Part shown: positions 50,577 to 59,428 of the stretch, one piece after another
Numbering within the stretch: position 1 is the first letter of the stretch
Layout of the letters: every line of letters starts with the position of its first letter
Source: Ammonifex degensii KC4
GTDB taxonomy: Bacteria > Bacillota > Desulfotomaculia > Desulfotomaculales > Ammonificaceae
Assembly (NCBI RefSeq): GCF_000024605.1
Contig: NC_013385.1
Span: 1,111,501 to 1,175,500 of the forward strand
Reading direction: 5' to 3'
Length of the DNA: 64,000 nucleotides
The notes under the pieces: model-generated
What the model was told of the DNA's origin: nothing
Seen by the model: only the letters and a program-made list of their open reading frames with translations
Databases searched by the model: none
Program-made: the position numbers and the translations under genes

Positions 50577-50618
50577 AGCCCCGGGTGGCTCTAAATTCCG
50601 GCTTCCGGGGCTTTTATT
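50577..50618 (+). terminator. Intrinsic terminator after the flavin reductase gene
   Basis: AAGCCCCGG pairs with CCGGGGCTT across a 20-base loop that holds a smaller stem, followed by TTATTTT. Confidence 0.75.
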
Positions 50619-50694
50619 TTGCTTCCTTAGTTGACATAAGGTTTATTAGCGGAAGTTCTTTTTACTTCGCCGACGCCTCTCTTCCCTCTACGGA

Positions 50695-52659
50695 TCAGGA
50701 CTTCAAAAGGTCGCCGAAAACGTCGCCTAAGGTCACGGTGTCTTCTTTCTTCTCTTTGGGCTGGGGCTCTTCTGTGCGCACGGCTTCCCGCAGAGAAAGG
50801 CGCAGCCTCTTCTCCTGAGGATCAAAGCTTATGACCCGCACCGTGACCACATCCCCTTCTTTCAAGACGTCCTCTGGCTTCTCTACGTGCCAGTCGGCAA
50901 AATGAGAAATATGAATGAGTCCTTCTACCCCCGGCTCCAGCTCTACAAAGGCCCCGAAGGGAGCGAGCCTGACCACCTTTACCTCTACCAAGCTTCCTAC
51001 CGGGTACTTCTCGGGCACCTTCTCCCAGGGATCGGGCAGCAGCGCTTTGCGCGAGAGACTCACCTTCTCGTTCTCTCGGTCCACCTTGATTACTTTAACC
51101 TCGATCTCTTGCCCTTCCTTCAGCACCTCATCCGGGGAGTTGACCCGGTGCCAGGCTATCTCGGAGACGTGCAGTAGCCCGTCCACCCCGCCCAGGTCGA
51201 TGAAGGCGCCGAAGGGAACGATGCGCCGCACCACTCCCTTGACCACGGCCCCTTCCTGAAGCTTCTCCCAAGTCTCCCGACGGCGCCTCTCGGCTTCTTC
51301 CTCCAGGACGGCCTTGCGCGACAGGACGACCTTCTTGCGGCTCCGGTCAAGTTCGATGACCTTGGCCCTTACCTTCTGCCCTAGATAAGTGCTGAGGTTT
51401 TCCACGTAGCTGATGTCCACCAGTGAGGCAGGCAGGAAGGCCCGCACGCCCACGTCCACGATGAGCCCGCCCTTGACCACTTCGCGTACTATACCTTCTA
51501 CCGGGGTTCCGTTGGCGAAGGCTTCTGCCAACTTCTTCCAGGCAGCTATGGCGTCGGCCCGCGCTTTGGACAGGATGATTCGGCCCTCAGCGTCTTCCGC
51601 TTTCACCACGAAGACATCGATCTCATCCCCCACCTTAACTACCTCGTGGGGAGAGGAAACCTCGCAGCAACAGAGCTCCCTTAAGGGGATGACCCCCTCC
51701 GTCTTGGCTCCGATGTCCACTAGGACCTCCCCCTGGTTTATCTCTACCACCGTGCCCCTAACGATCTCCCCGCCGCGGAAGGTCTTGACGCCTACCGCTT
51801 CCATTTGCTCCGCGGCGCTCATTTCCCCAATTTCCCGCATGCGTTTTTCTACCTCCTCGATGATCCAGTCAGGAGTAGAGGCTCCGGCCGTGAGCCCGGC
51901 CCGGCTTACCCCCATGAACCATTCCGGCCGGAGCTCCGCCGCCGTCTCCACATGATAGGTAGGGACTCCGGACAGCTTTAGACGCTCGACCAGATGCCTA
52001 GTGTTGGCGCTGGATCGGCCCCCTACTACCACCATGACCTCTACTTCCCGGGCGAGTTCCAAAGCTGACTCTATCCGGGAAGCCACGGCCGAGCAGATAG
52101 TGTTATAAACTCTCACCTCCTTGGTCCGGGGAAGTAGGGCCTGCACCACTTCCTGAAGGCGGTTTACCGGCTGGGTGGTCTGAGCTACTACGCCGTAAGC
52201 CGAAGCTTCCGGAAGGCCGGCCACCTCCTCAGCACTTCCCACTACCGTTGCCTGTGGGCCAGCCCAGCCCAGAATACCCTTCACCTCGGGATGATCCCGG
52301 TCACCAACTACAACTACCTGGTAGCCTTGTTTGGCCAGCTCACAGGCCAGCTCCTGAGCTCGCCGCACGTAGGGGCAGGTGGCATCGATCACTTCCAGGC
52401 CTCGAGCCTCAGCTTCCTGGATGACGGCGGGATCTACCCCGTGCGAACGAATTATTACGGTTCCCTCCGGTATCTCCTCCAGGCTTTCGGCGAGCTTTAT
52501 GCCTTTGGCGGCCAGAAACTCTACCACTTGGGGGTTATGAATGAGAGGGCCCAGGGTGTATAGAGGCCCTTCTTTTTCTTCCCGAGCTTTGAGGGTGATC
52601 TCCAGCGCCCGCCGTACACCGAAGCAGAATCCAGCGTTTTTTGCCCGCTTGACCTCCAT
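50695..52659 (-). CDS. ispH: Fusion of HMB-PP reductase (IspH) and ribosomal protein S1-like domains
   Basis: 654 residues. Residues about 1-280 are IspH, which makes IPP and DMAPP at the end of the MEP pathway. The [4Fe-4S] cysteines are in NAGFCFGVRRALEI (C12), VIDATCPYVRRAQ (about 96) and VYNTICSAVASR (about 190). Residues about 300-640 contain four S1 RNA-binding domains (GTVVEINQGEVLVDIGAKTE; GVVRRIVPFGAFIDLGGVDG; VKVVRLAPFGAFVELEPGVE). The fusion is characteristic of Clostridia. Last gene of the long minus-strand operon; 2 bases lie between it and plsC. Confidence 0.95.
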   Translation of the reverse strand: MEVKRAKNAGFCFGVRRALEITLKAREEKEGPLYTLGPLIHNPQVVEFLAAKGIKLAESLEEIPEGTVIIRSHGVDPAVIQEAEARGLEVIDATCPYVRRAQELACELAKQGYQVVVVGDRDHPEVKGILGWAGPQATVVGSAEEVAGLPEASAYGVVAQTTQPVNRLQEVVQALLPRTKEVRVYNTICSAVASRIESALELAREVEVMVVVGGRSSANTRHLVERLKLSGVPTYHVETAAELRPEWFMGVSRAGLTAGASTPDWIIEEVEKRMREIGEMSAAEQMEAVGVKTFRGGEIVRGTVVEINQGEVLVDIGAKTEGVIPLRELCCCEVSSPHEVVKVGDEIDVFVVKAEDAEGRIILSKARADAIAAWKKLAEAFANGTPVEGIVREVVKGGLIVDVGVRAFLPASLVDISYVENLSTYLGQKVRAKVIELDRSRKKVVLSRKAVLEEEAERRRRETWEKLQEGAVVKGVVRRIVPFGAFIDLGGVDGLLHVSEIAWHRVNSPDEVLKEGQEIEVKVIKVDRENEKVSLSRKALLPDPWEKVPEKYPVGSLVEVKVVRLAPFGAFVELEPGVEGLIHISHFADWHVEKPEDVLKEGDVVTVRVISFDPQEKRLRLSLREAVRTEEPQPKEKKEDTVTLGDVFGDLLKS

Positions 52660-52660
52660 C

Positions 52661-53239
52661 TTAACTCCCCACTCCCAAAAGCTCCTTCAAGGCAACCTCT
52701 ATTTTTCTGGAACCTTCGGTGAGTTGCGACCGGGAAGGGCCGTCGGCCGTAAGGTAGAAGGGACGCCCTATTTTAACCCGGACCCTTCCCCACCAGCCGC
52801 GCGTGCCGGTCAAGGCGACCGGGACCACCGGCGCTCCCGATTTTAAGGCCAGCAGGGCTGCTCCCGGCTGCAGGGGCAAGAGTTTTCCCTCCCGGCTGCG
52901 CGTCCCTTCGGGAAAGATACCCACTACCTGCCCCCGCGCCAATAGGTTAAGCGCGGTTCGCAGAGCCCGGCGATCCATCTCTTCCCGCTTTACCGGAAAG
53001 GCGCCTAACCACCTGATAAGTGTCCGCAGCACCGGGATATGAAAGAGCTCTTCCTTGGCCATGTAGTATACGCGGCGCGGAAGGGCGCAGCCTAAGGCCA
53101 CGGGATCGAGATAGCTTTGGTGGTTAGCCGCTACGATGACCGGCCCCTCGCGGGGGAAGTGCTCCAGCCCTTCTACCCGGAAGCTCCGAAAGATATGGAG
53201 GTACAGGCGGCAAACCAGCCAGGCAAACCAGTAAAACAC
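52661..53239 (-). CDS. plsC: 1-acylglycerol-3-phosphate acyltransferase
   Basis: 192 residues. The HX4D motif is in AANHQSYLDPVAL (about residue 38) and the lysophosphatidate-binding motif in GIFPEGTRSREGKLLPLQPG (about 110). A hydrophobic N-terminus anchors it to the inner membrane. It acylates lysophosphatidic acid. Its start codon touches the stop of cmk; the cmk-plsC-ispH/S1 order is common in Firmicutes. Confidence 0.92.
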   Translation of the reverse strand: MFYWFAWLVCRLYLHIFRSFRVEGLEHFPREGPVIVAANHQSYLDPVALGCALPRRVYYMAKEELFHIPVLRTLIRWLGAFPVKREEMDRRALRTALNLLARGQVVGIFPEGTRSREGKLLPLQPGAALLALKSGAPVVPVALTGTRGWWGRVRVKIGRPFYLTADGPSRSQLTEGSRKIEVALKELLGVGS

Positions 53240-53895
53240 TAAGAACTACCCTCCAGGTGGCGTAACATAATTTCTACCACTTCGTCCGGCGTTTTGTCGG
53301 TGGTATCGATAATTACGGCATCCGGTGCCGGTTTCAGGGGAGCCACCTCGCGTGAAGAATCCTGCTGATCCCGGGCTTCGATCTGCCGGAGTTGTTCCTC
53401 CCAAGAAAGGGTAAAGCCCCTTTTCTGGGCCTCGCGGAGGTGCCGCCGCGCCCTTTCTTTCAGGCTGGCAGTCAGGAAAAACTTTCTTTCCGCGTCGGGC
53501 AGGACCACCGTACCTATGTCTCGCCCCTCGACCACTATCCTCCCTCCCCGCGCCAGCTCCCTTATTTTGGCCGTGACCAGTTCCCTTATCTCCGGTATGC
53601 GGGCTACTAAGGAGGTGGCGCAGGACACTTCGGGAGTGCGGATGGCTTCAGTGACGTCTTCGCCGTTGAGGAGAACGCGCTGGCAGTTGGAAGTAGAAGT
53701 GATGGTTATTTCTTGGCTGGAAGCCAACTGCACCAAGCCGGTTTGGTCGTTAAGGAGACCGCGCTTTAGAGCAGCCAGGGTAAGGGCACGGTACAGCGCC
53801 CCCGTATCTAAATAGGTGTAGCCTAAACGTGAGGCTAAAAGCTTAGCTACGGTGCTTTTTCCTGCTCCTGCCGGTCCGTCAATGGCGATCCGCAT
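53239..53895 (-). CDS. cmk: Cytidylate kinase
   Basis: 218 residues from ATG 53895; the frame continues nine codons upstream, but the P-loop normally begins at once after the Met. P-loop IDGPAGAGKSTVAKLLASRL, GYTYLDTGALYRALTLAALK, GEDVTEAIRTPEVSCATSLV and VEGRDIGTVVLPDAERKFFL are all in place. It phosphorylates CMP and dCMP. Its end overlaps the plsC start by one base. Confidence 0.95.
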   Translation of the reverse strand: MRIAIDGPAGAGKSTVAKLLASRLGYTYLDTGALYRALTLAALKRGLLNDQTGLVQLASSQEITITSTSNCQRVLLNGEDVTEAIRTPEVSCATSLVARIPEIRELVTAKIRELARGGRIVVEGRDIGTVVLPDAERKFFLTASLKERARRHLREAQKRGFTLSWEEQLRQIEARDQQDSSREVAPLKPAPDAVIIDTTDKTPDEVVEIMLRHLEGSS

Positions 53896-53949
53896 AACCC
53901 CTTCCGCACCACTCCTCCGCATCCCATTGAAAAATTCGATACCTTGGTG

Positions 53950-55254
53950 TCATTTCCCTCTCGCCTCCTCGGTTAAAGTGGCGAGAAGAGTGGGAAAGTT
54001 GGGGAAAGATACGTCTATGGCCTCCGCTCCTTCTATTATGGTCTCCCCTTCAGCCACCAATCCCGCCACTGCCATGGCCATGGCCACCCGGTGATCACCG
54101 TGACTTTGGACCCGGCTACCCTGCAAGGGATACCCCCCGTGTATGATCAGTCCGTCAGGTAGCACTTCCACCTTGGCTCCCAGACGTCCCAGTTCCTGGG
54201 CCATGGTGGCCAGGCGGTCTGACTCCTTGTAGCGGAGCTCTTCCGCTCCCCGGATGACCGTCTTGCCGGCGGCGCAAGCGGCGACCACGGTCAGGACGGG
54301 GATCTCATCGATAAGTCGGGGGATAATCTCTCCTCCTATCTCCACACCTCGCAGCGCGGAAGATTCCACGGTGACGTTTCCTACCGGCTCCCCTGCCCAT
54401 TCCCCCGTCACTTCTACCGAAAGGCGGGCCCCCATCGCCTCCAGCACCTCTAAAAACCCCGTGCGGGTGGGGTTGAGCCCCACTTCCCTTACGGTGACCC
54501 GTCCCTCGGGCAGGATGGCAGCGGCGGCCAGGAAGAAGGCGGCGGCCGAAAAATCGCCGGGGACGCGCACCGGCCGTCCCTGGAGTAGAGCCCTTCCTTT
54601 AAGGCGCACGGTCAAGCCTTCCCGTTTTACCGGCACGCCGAAGTAACCGAGCATCCGTTCGGTGTGGTCGCGGGAAAGAGCGGGCTCGGTAACGCTGGTC
54701 TCCCCTTCCGCGTAAAGACCGGCCAGGAGCACGGCCGACTTCACCTGGGCGCTGGCCACCGGCGAGGTATACTCCAGGGGACGAAGCTTCCTTTGCCCCC
54801 TTATGGCCAGAGGGGCCAGCTTCCCTTCTTGCCGCCCCCATATCTCCGCTCCCATAAGTTTCAAGGGCAGGGTAACCCTATCCATGGGGCGGCGCCGCAA
54901 AGAAGCGTCTCCCGTCAAGACGGCAAAGATGGGGTTGCCGGCCAGCACCCCCAGGAGCAGGCGCATGGTGGTCCCGGAGTTACCAGCATCCAGCACTTCC
55001 TCCGGCTCCTGAAGGTTGCCTAAACCCCGGCCTTCTACCCGCAGCCTACCTTCTCCTTCTTCCTCGATCTTCACTCCCAGCTGCCTAAGACAACGTAAAG
55101 TGGCCAGACAGTCCTTGCCCTGCAAAAAGTTTTCTATCACCGTCTCCCCGTGGGCCAGTGAGCCCAGGAGTAAGGCCCGGTGGGAAATGGACTTGTCACC
55201 AGGAACGGTAATAGTTCCTTCCAGCCGCTTGGCTTGGCCAACCTTCAGCTCCAT
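53950..55254 (-). CDS. aroA: 3-phosphoshikimate 1-carboxyvinyltransferase (EPSP synthase)
   Basis: 434 residues. PEP and shikimate-3-phosphate site: VPGDKSISHRALLLGSLAHG (Lys20-type and Arg) at the N-terminus, DAGNSGTTMRLLLGVLAG (about residue 89), PVASAQVKSAVLLAGLYAEG, the catalytic Asp in IDEIPVLTVVAACAAG (about 315) and the C-terminal SHGDHRVAMAMAVAGL. Sixth step of the shikimate pathway. Three bases separate it from tyrA. Confidence 0.96.
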   Translation of the reverse strand: MELKVGQAKRLEGTITVPGDKSISHRALLLGSLAHGETVIENFLQGKDCLATLRCLRQLGVKIEEEGEGRLRVEGRGLGNLQEPEEVLDAGNSGTTMRLLLGVLAGNPIFAVLTGDASLRRRPMDRVTLPLKLMGAEIWGRQEGKLAPLAIRGQRKLRPLEYTSPVASAQVKSAVLLAGLYAEGETSVTEPALSRDHTERMLGYFGVPVKREGLTVRLKGRALLQGRPVRVPGDFSAAAFFLAAAAILPEGRVTVREVGLNPTRTGFLEVLEAMGARLSVEVTGEWAGEPVGNVTVESSALRGVEIGGEIIPRLIDEIPVLTVVAACAAGKTVIRGAEELRYKESDRLATMAQELGRLGAKVEVLPDGLIIHGGYPLQGSRVQSHGDHRVAMAMAVAGLVAEGETIIEGAEAIDVSFPNFPTLLATLTEEARGK

Positions 55255-55257
55255 GTT

Positions 55258-56361
55258 TCAGCCTCCTCGCTTGCGCACCTCGATTCCCGCAGCCGCCAAG
55301 GTTTCATAAGCCTTTTCCTGGGCCTCCGGCCGGGTAAAGGCCAGTCTTATGGTTCCTCCCTCCCCTTCCCTGGCCCGCAGGATCTCGATGTCGGCGATGT
55401 TGATCTCCTTTTCTGCCAGAAGGGAGGCCAGGTGGGCTATAACCCCGGGGCGGTCGGGCACGGTCACCACAATCTCGTGTAGTTCGGGTAAATAGCCTTT
55501 GCTCTTGGTCGGCACTTCCTTGCGCAGGATCTGAGCCCGGCGCAACCATTCCTCCAGTCCCCGGGCATCCTTCTTCGCCAGCAGCTCTTCCAGTTCCTGC
55601 AGCACCCGCAGGAGTAAAGCCAAGAGTTCCCTTAGAGGTGCGGTATTAGTAAGAAGGATATCCCGCCACAAAACGGGGTCGCCGGCAGCCACCCGGGTGG
55701 TGTCCCGGAAACCGCCCGCGGCCAGAGGCAGGATGGCTTCTTTTTCGGGGAGGGAGGCGATGAGGTTGCAGAGGGCGGAGGCCAGACAGTGGGGCAGGTG
55801 GCTTACCGCCGCCACATAGTAGTCGTGTAGGTCGGGCGGAATCTCTACCTTTCTAGCCCCTACGGCTTCCACGAGTTCCGCCACGCGGGAGATAGCCTCC
55901 GGCGGCGTCTTAGGGGTGGGGGTGAGAATGTAATAAGCGTTTTCAAAGAGGTAGGGATCGGCATTTTCCACCCCCGTCCTCTCCGATCCGGCCATAGGAT
56001 GACCGCCGACAAAGGCAAAGGAATGTTTTGCGGCCAGCCTCTCGGCCGCCTCCACTATCTCCCGCTTGGTGCTACCTACATCGGTGACTACCGTCCCCGG
56101 CTCCAGGTGGGGAGCTAAGGCATGCATGGTGGGCACGATAATCCCTATAGGGGTAGCCACCACTACCAGATCGGCTCCCCTTACCCCTTCGGCCAGATCG
56201 GTGGTGAAGGAGTCCACCGCCCCCAGCGCCTGCGCCTGCCGGAGCCGCTCTGCACTTCTCCCTATTCCCACTACTTCCCGCGCCTTGCCTCGGCGCCGCA
56301 AGGCCAGGCCCAAACTTCCGCCGATGAGTCCCACGCCTACGATGACAACTTTCCCTAACAA
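55258..56361 (-). CDS. tyrA: Prephenate dehydrogenase with ACT domain
   Basis: 367 residues, TTG start. NAD-binding IVGVGLIGGSLGLALRRRG, then the catalytic His of GGHPMAGSERTGVENADPYL (about residue 120) and RVAAGDPVLWRDILLTNTAP. The ACT domain at about 290-365 (EIVVTVPDRPGVIAHLASLL) suggests feedback control by tyrosine. The gene has lost contact with pheA: TnpB element 6 lies between about 56386 and 58602, so transcription of tyrA and the genes below it must cross or start from that element. Confidence 0.93.
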   Translation of the reverse strand: MLGKVVIVGVGLIGGSLGLALRRRGKAREVVGIGRSAERLRQAQALGAVDSFTTDLAEGVRGADLVVVATPIGIIVPTMHALAPHLEPGTVVTDVGSTKREIVEAAERLAAKHSFAFVGGHPMAGSERTGVENADPYLFENAYYILTPTPKTPPEAISRVAELVEAVGARKVEIPPDLHDYYVAAVSHLPHCLASALCNLIASLPEKEAILPLAAGGFRDTTRVAAGDPVLWRDILLTNTAPLRELLALLLRVLQELEELLAKKDARGLEEWLRRAQILRKEVPTKSKGYLPELHEIVVTVPDRPGVIAHLASLLAEKEINIADIEILRAREGEGGTIRLAFTRPEAQEKAYETLAAAGIEVRKRGG

Positions 56362-56385
56362 AGCTTTCTAGCCTGGTTCAGAAAA

Positions 56386-56691
56386 CTTGACTGTTTCCAG
56401 TCAAGCCGGCCCCCAGACCAGGTGTTCGCCTCCTTTCCGGATACTTGATTTGCTGCCCCCTGGGGAGGACAGCAGGGCGACAGGGGGCCTCGGCCCGGGA
56501 GTCCCACCCGGAGTGCCCGCGGAAGAGTTCTCTCCTCCCGTACCCCGGACTCGCCTGCGCGGACTTCACGGGGTGCTTTTTTGCACCCGCAGGTCGGAGT
56601 TCGCCGGGATAGGGGTGGCGTCAGTCCGCCACCGCGGGCACCGTCCTGTTAGGACGCCTACCGGGTTTGTCCGACACCCGGCTAAACGGGG
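56386..56691 (-). ncRNA. GC-rich 3' region and terminal hairpin of element 6, probable guide-RNA scaffold
   Basis: About 300 bases after tnpB with no credible gene on the minus strand, GC-rich, with several complementary arms. It ends in the perfect 8-base-pair hairpin at 56405-56386. If transcribed, the guide would be read from the DNA just before tyrA. Confidence 0.5.
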
Positions 56692-58380
56692 TCACCGGAA
56701 AGCCAAAGCCAGCATTTTAAGCTCGCGCCAGCAGGAACTGAAGCTTTCCTGCCGCCGGCGGGCAAGCCCGTTGTGCAGGGGGAGCTTCTTTTCCAGCCGG
56801 GCAAGCAGGGCCCTGACCTTCCGGGTCATCCCTCTTCCTTCCCCAGGCAAGGAATCACCGGAAGCGAGCTCCTCTTTGACCCGGAGTACGAACTCCTTAA
56901 TTTCCCGCGTGATCCTCTCCTTGAAGCCCATGGCCCGGCGGCCGATCACCAGTGCCGCCGCGCAGTGCACCGGGACCGCGTACCGCCCCGCGTACTTCCA
57001 GTACCCGATGGTGGAGGTGTGCCGCGGCGGTACCAGCTTAAAGGGCACACCTTCCTTGGCCGCCCTCCGGCACACCGCCTCCACCATCTTCGCGTAGGGG
57101 AAGTTGGAAGCCATGCGGTTAAACTCTTTGCTGGTACCCAGCCGGTCCTTGCCGAAGTCTAAGTCCTCCAGGACCACGGGTTTGCCCAGAAAGAGGGCTA
57201 TGTCTACCACCACTTTAGCCAGCACGCCTATCAGGTAGTCCCGCCGGAAGCCGGAAGCGTAGGTCAGGTCGGGCGCCTTAATGTAGAGAAAACCGTTGGG
57301 GTAGGTGATGACCTGGAACTCCCCTTCGTACTTGCCCAGGTTGCCCGGGTAGGGGACGCTGAAGCCTTCCGGCCACGGCTCCGGCTGGCCGTTGGGACCG
57401 ACGCTGCATAAAGCTACGCCGTCGGGGTTTGTGTCCAGGGCAAGGCAGCCCCTCACGAAGTCAGGCTCCTTGAGCTCGCCCAGGTCAAACGTCAGGTGGA
57501 CCAGGTACCGTCCGTCCGGAGTGCGTATCAGTTCCGCCGTGTAGGGCAGCTTCATGGCCAGCCATATCCTGACCAAGTCCCGGTGCTTCTCTGGCAGCCA
57601 GAGCCTGCCCTCCACCCTCGGGGCGCGGCTCACCTTCGGGCGGCCAAGCCTGTCCTCACCCACCTTCTCCGAGAGGTGGGAGATGGTCGCCGACAGGTAG
57701 AACCCCCCGTACCGGTGGAAGACTTTGATGTTCGGGTTGCCGCCTTTCTCTTCGTCCCCACGGGAGTAGAGGCGGTTTTTGCGGGCGTGCCACCACTCCT
57801 CCCGCGTGGCCCGGCCTTTGCAAACCCTCTTCCAGAGCTTCCTACCCCCGAAGACCATTCTGGGTACGGTGCCGTTTTCCAAGTGGGAGTTGAGTTCGGC
57901 CAGTCTCTCCTCCAGGGAGGCTACACGTGAAGCGCGGCCTTTAACTGCCAGGCGCAGCTTTTCCAGCGCGGCAGGGGCGGCGCCCTTCTTTTCGGCCCTG
58001 GCCAGTTTCTTCATGGCTAAGCCCAGCTTCTTCCTGGCCCGGTTCAGCTTCTTTTCCGTCTCCTCTACTTCCTGTGCCAGGAGCTCTTTCTGGGAGTCCA
58101 GCAGGGCCTGGGCTCTAAGCCTGGCGTCGTCCACGTACCGGGAGTTGAGCCCGAAAAGCTCCTGGCCGCGCTTCTTGATCTCGTCCCGGGAGACACCTTC
58201 TAAGAGCCGGTTGTAGGCCCACCGTTCGCAGGCGCAGAAGAGCCGCATCTCCGTCTCCAGTGGGTCTTCCTCGCCCCGGGCCCACCTCGCCGACCTGAAG
58301 GCGGGGTAGACTTCGGGGAAGAACTCCCCGCAGACTGTAATACTAAACTTCTTCCTTTTGTGCTTTCTCCGCATCCTCAA
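56692..58380 (-). CDS. tnpB: TnpB-related protein, zinc-ribbon-less; His in third RuvC motif
   Basis: 562 residues from TTG 58380 (ATG 58374 is an alternative). A long helical N-terminal half (ERWAYNRLLEGVSRDEIKKR, NSRYVDDARLRAQALLDSQK, a coiled coil near 105-175) and MVFGGRKLWKRV precede the RuvC core. Motif I is in CLALDTNPDGVALCSV (about residue 320), II in VVLEDLDFGKDRLG, and III reads AVPVHCAAALVIGRRAMGF with His for Asp. No CxxC ribbon. Frame intact. Its start overlaps the TnpA remnant in another frame. Confidence 0.85.
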   Translation of the reverse strand: MRMRRKHKRKKFSITVCGEFFPEVYPAFRSARWARGEEDPLETEMRLFCACERWAYNRLLEGVSRDEIKKRGQELFGLNSRYVDDARLRAQALLDSQKELLAQEVEETEKKLNRARKKLGLAMKKLARAEKKGAAPAALEKLRLAVKGRASRVASLEERLAELNSHLENGTVPRMVFGGRKLWKRVCKGRATREEWWHARKNRLYSRGDEEKGGNPNIKVFHRYGGFYLSATISHLSEKVGEDRLGRPKVSRAPRVEGRLWLPEKHRDLVRIWLAMKLPYTAELIRTPDGRYLVHLTFDLGELKEPDFVRGCLALDTNPDGVALCSVGPNGQPEPWPEGFSVPYPGNLGKYEGEFQVITYPNGFLYIKAPDLTYASGFRRDYLIGVLAKVVVDIALFLGKPVVLEDLDFGKDRLGTSKEFNRMASNFPYAKMVEAVCRRAAKEGVPFKLVPPRHTSTIGYWKYAGRYAVPVHCAAALVIGRRAMGFKERITREIKEFVLRVKEELASGDSLPGEGRGMTRKVRALLARLEKKLPLHNGLARRRQESFSSCWRELKMLALAFR

Positions 58381-58611
58381 TCAGCTCCCGGAAACCTTGC
58401 CGGACTTTTTTGCCGCCTCTGGTGCCGTACAGCCGAACTGAAAAACCGGGTACCTCCGCCAGCCACTGGGAAGCCGTGTAGGTTTGATCAAACCCTGCTT
58501 TTCCCACGCGCGGAGGCGGTTCGGGTGTACGCCTAACCTCTTCGCCGCTTCCCCAATGGGTAAGATACGGCCACAAGTATTTGTCTTCGTAGCTGCTACG
58601 AACCTCCCCAC
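58361..58611 (-). pseudogene. IS607 TnpA remnant: head joined to C-terminal tail, recombinase domain deleted
   Basis: The first part (ILPIGEAAKRLGVHPNRLRA, then WEKQGLIKPTRLPSGWRRYP) is the MerR-like head. Then, in a different frame, comes VRLYGTRGGKKVRQGFRELI followed by EDAEKAQKEEV, the usual extreme C-terminus of IS607 TnpA. The whole serine recombinase domain between them (about 140 residues) is gone. The frame opens at GTG 58611 inside pheA, so the small head protein could be made by translation coupled to pheA. Confidence 0.75.
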
Positions 58612-59426
58612 CGGGGGTAGGAACCCAAAATTTTAAAAAACGAGCTCTGGGCCTTGAGAGCTTCGAGGGCAGCCCGGACTTCCGGATCTTCCATATGCCC
58701 CTCGCAGTCCAGAAAGAAGATATACTGGCCCAGCTGGCGCTTGGCCGGGCGCGACTCTATCTTGGTTAAGTTTATCTCCCGCCGGGCGAATTCCTCCAGG
58801 GCCTTGTAAAGCACGCCAGGCCGGTCTTCGGTCAAGGCAAAGGCCACGGAAGTTTTGTCCCGGCCCGTGCGCGGCGCCCTTTCCTTGCCTAGCACCGCGA
58901 AGCGAGTTTCGTTCTCTTTACTGTCTTGAATAGCCTTCTTAACCACTACCAGTCCCCAGTTCTTGGCCGCCGTCTCCGGCCCCACGGCCGCCCAAGGCTC
59001 GGAACTCTCGGCTACCAGGCGGGCAGCCTCGGCCGTGCTCCCGGTAGGGAAGAGAGGAACGTCAGGGAAGTGGATGCGCAGAAACTCCCGGCACTGGGCC
59101 AGGGCGTGGGGGTGGGAGAGGATGCGTGTAAAAGAGCTTACCCCGGGGCGTGCCAGTAGGTGATGGACGATGGGGAGCACTACCTCCCCCACCACGTATA
59201 TCCCTGCTGTCTTGACCAGGAGGTCAAGAAAAAGGGTGACGCTTCCCTCCAGGGAGTTCTCCCAGGGGACCACTCCCGCCGCTATCTCTTCCTGGGCCAG
59301 AGCTTCTAAAACTGCCGGGAGGTCGGGATAGGCCAGAGGGATAATTTCCTCGCCGGCGAAAAAGGCCAGCATGGCTTGCTCGGTGAAGGTGCCGGCCGGA
59401 CCCAGAAAACCTACCCTTTTAGGCAA
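58596..59426 (-). CDS. pheA: Prephenate dehydratase
   Basis: 276 residues from TTG 59426 behind AGGGAGGAAA; the frame continues upstream into aroF without homology. Catalytic part: GFLGPAGTFTEQAMLAFFAG, GVVPWENSLEGSVTLFLDLL and the TR motif in ENETRFAVLG. An ACT domain at about 190-270 has the phenylalanine-binding ESRP (KIESRPAKRQLGQYIFFLDC). The last residues (YPRWGGS) run into the palindrome of TnpB element 6, so the C-terminus may have been changed by the insertion. Confidence 0.93.
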   Translation of the reverse strand: MPKRVGFLGPAGTFTEQAMLAFFAGEEIIPLAYPDLPAVLEALAQEEIAAGVVPWENSLEGSVTLFLDLLVKTAGIYVVGEVVLPIVHHLLARPGVSSFTRILSHPHALAQCREFLRIHFPDVPLFPTGSTAEAARLVAESSEPWAAVGPETAAKNWGLVVVKKAIQDSKENETRFAVLGKERAPRTGRDKTSVAFALTEDRPGVLYKALEEFARREINLTKIESRPAKRQLGQYIFFLDCEGHMEDPEVRAALEALKAQSSFFKILGSYPRWGGS

Positions 59427-59428
59427 GA

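Larger units (their letters stand above)
56386..58602 (-). mobile_element. TnpB element 6 (IS607-type, TnpA reduced) inside the aromatic operon
   Basis: Minus-strand order: palindrome TTCGTAG-CTG-CTACGAA (58602-58586) at the pheA stop codon, a TnpA remnant holding the MerR-like head and the far C-terminal tail, a large zinc-less tnpB, about 300 bases of GC-rich DNA and a perfect hairpin (CTTGACTG, loop GAAA, CAGTCAAG; 56405-56386). It splits pheA from tyrA in what is otherwise a gapless operon. Confidence 0.78.
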
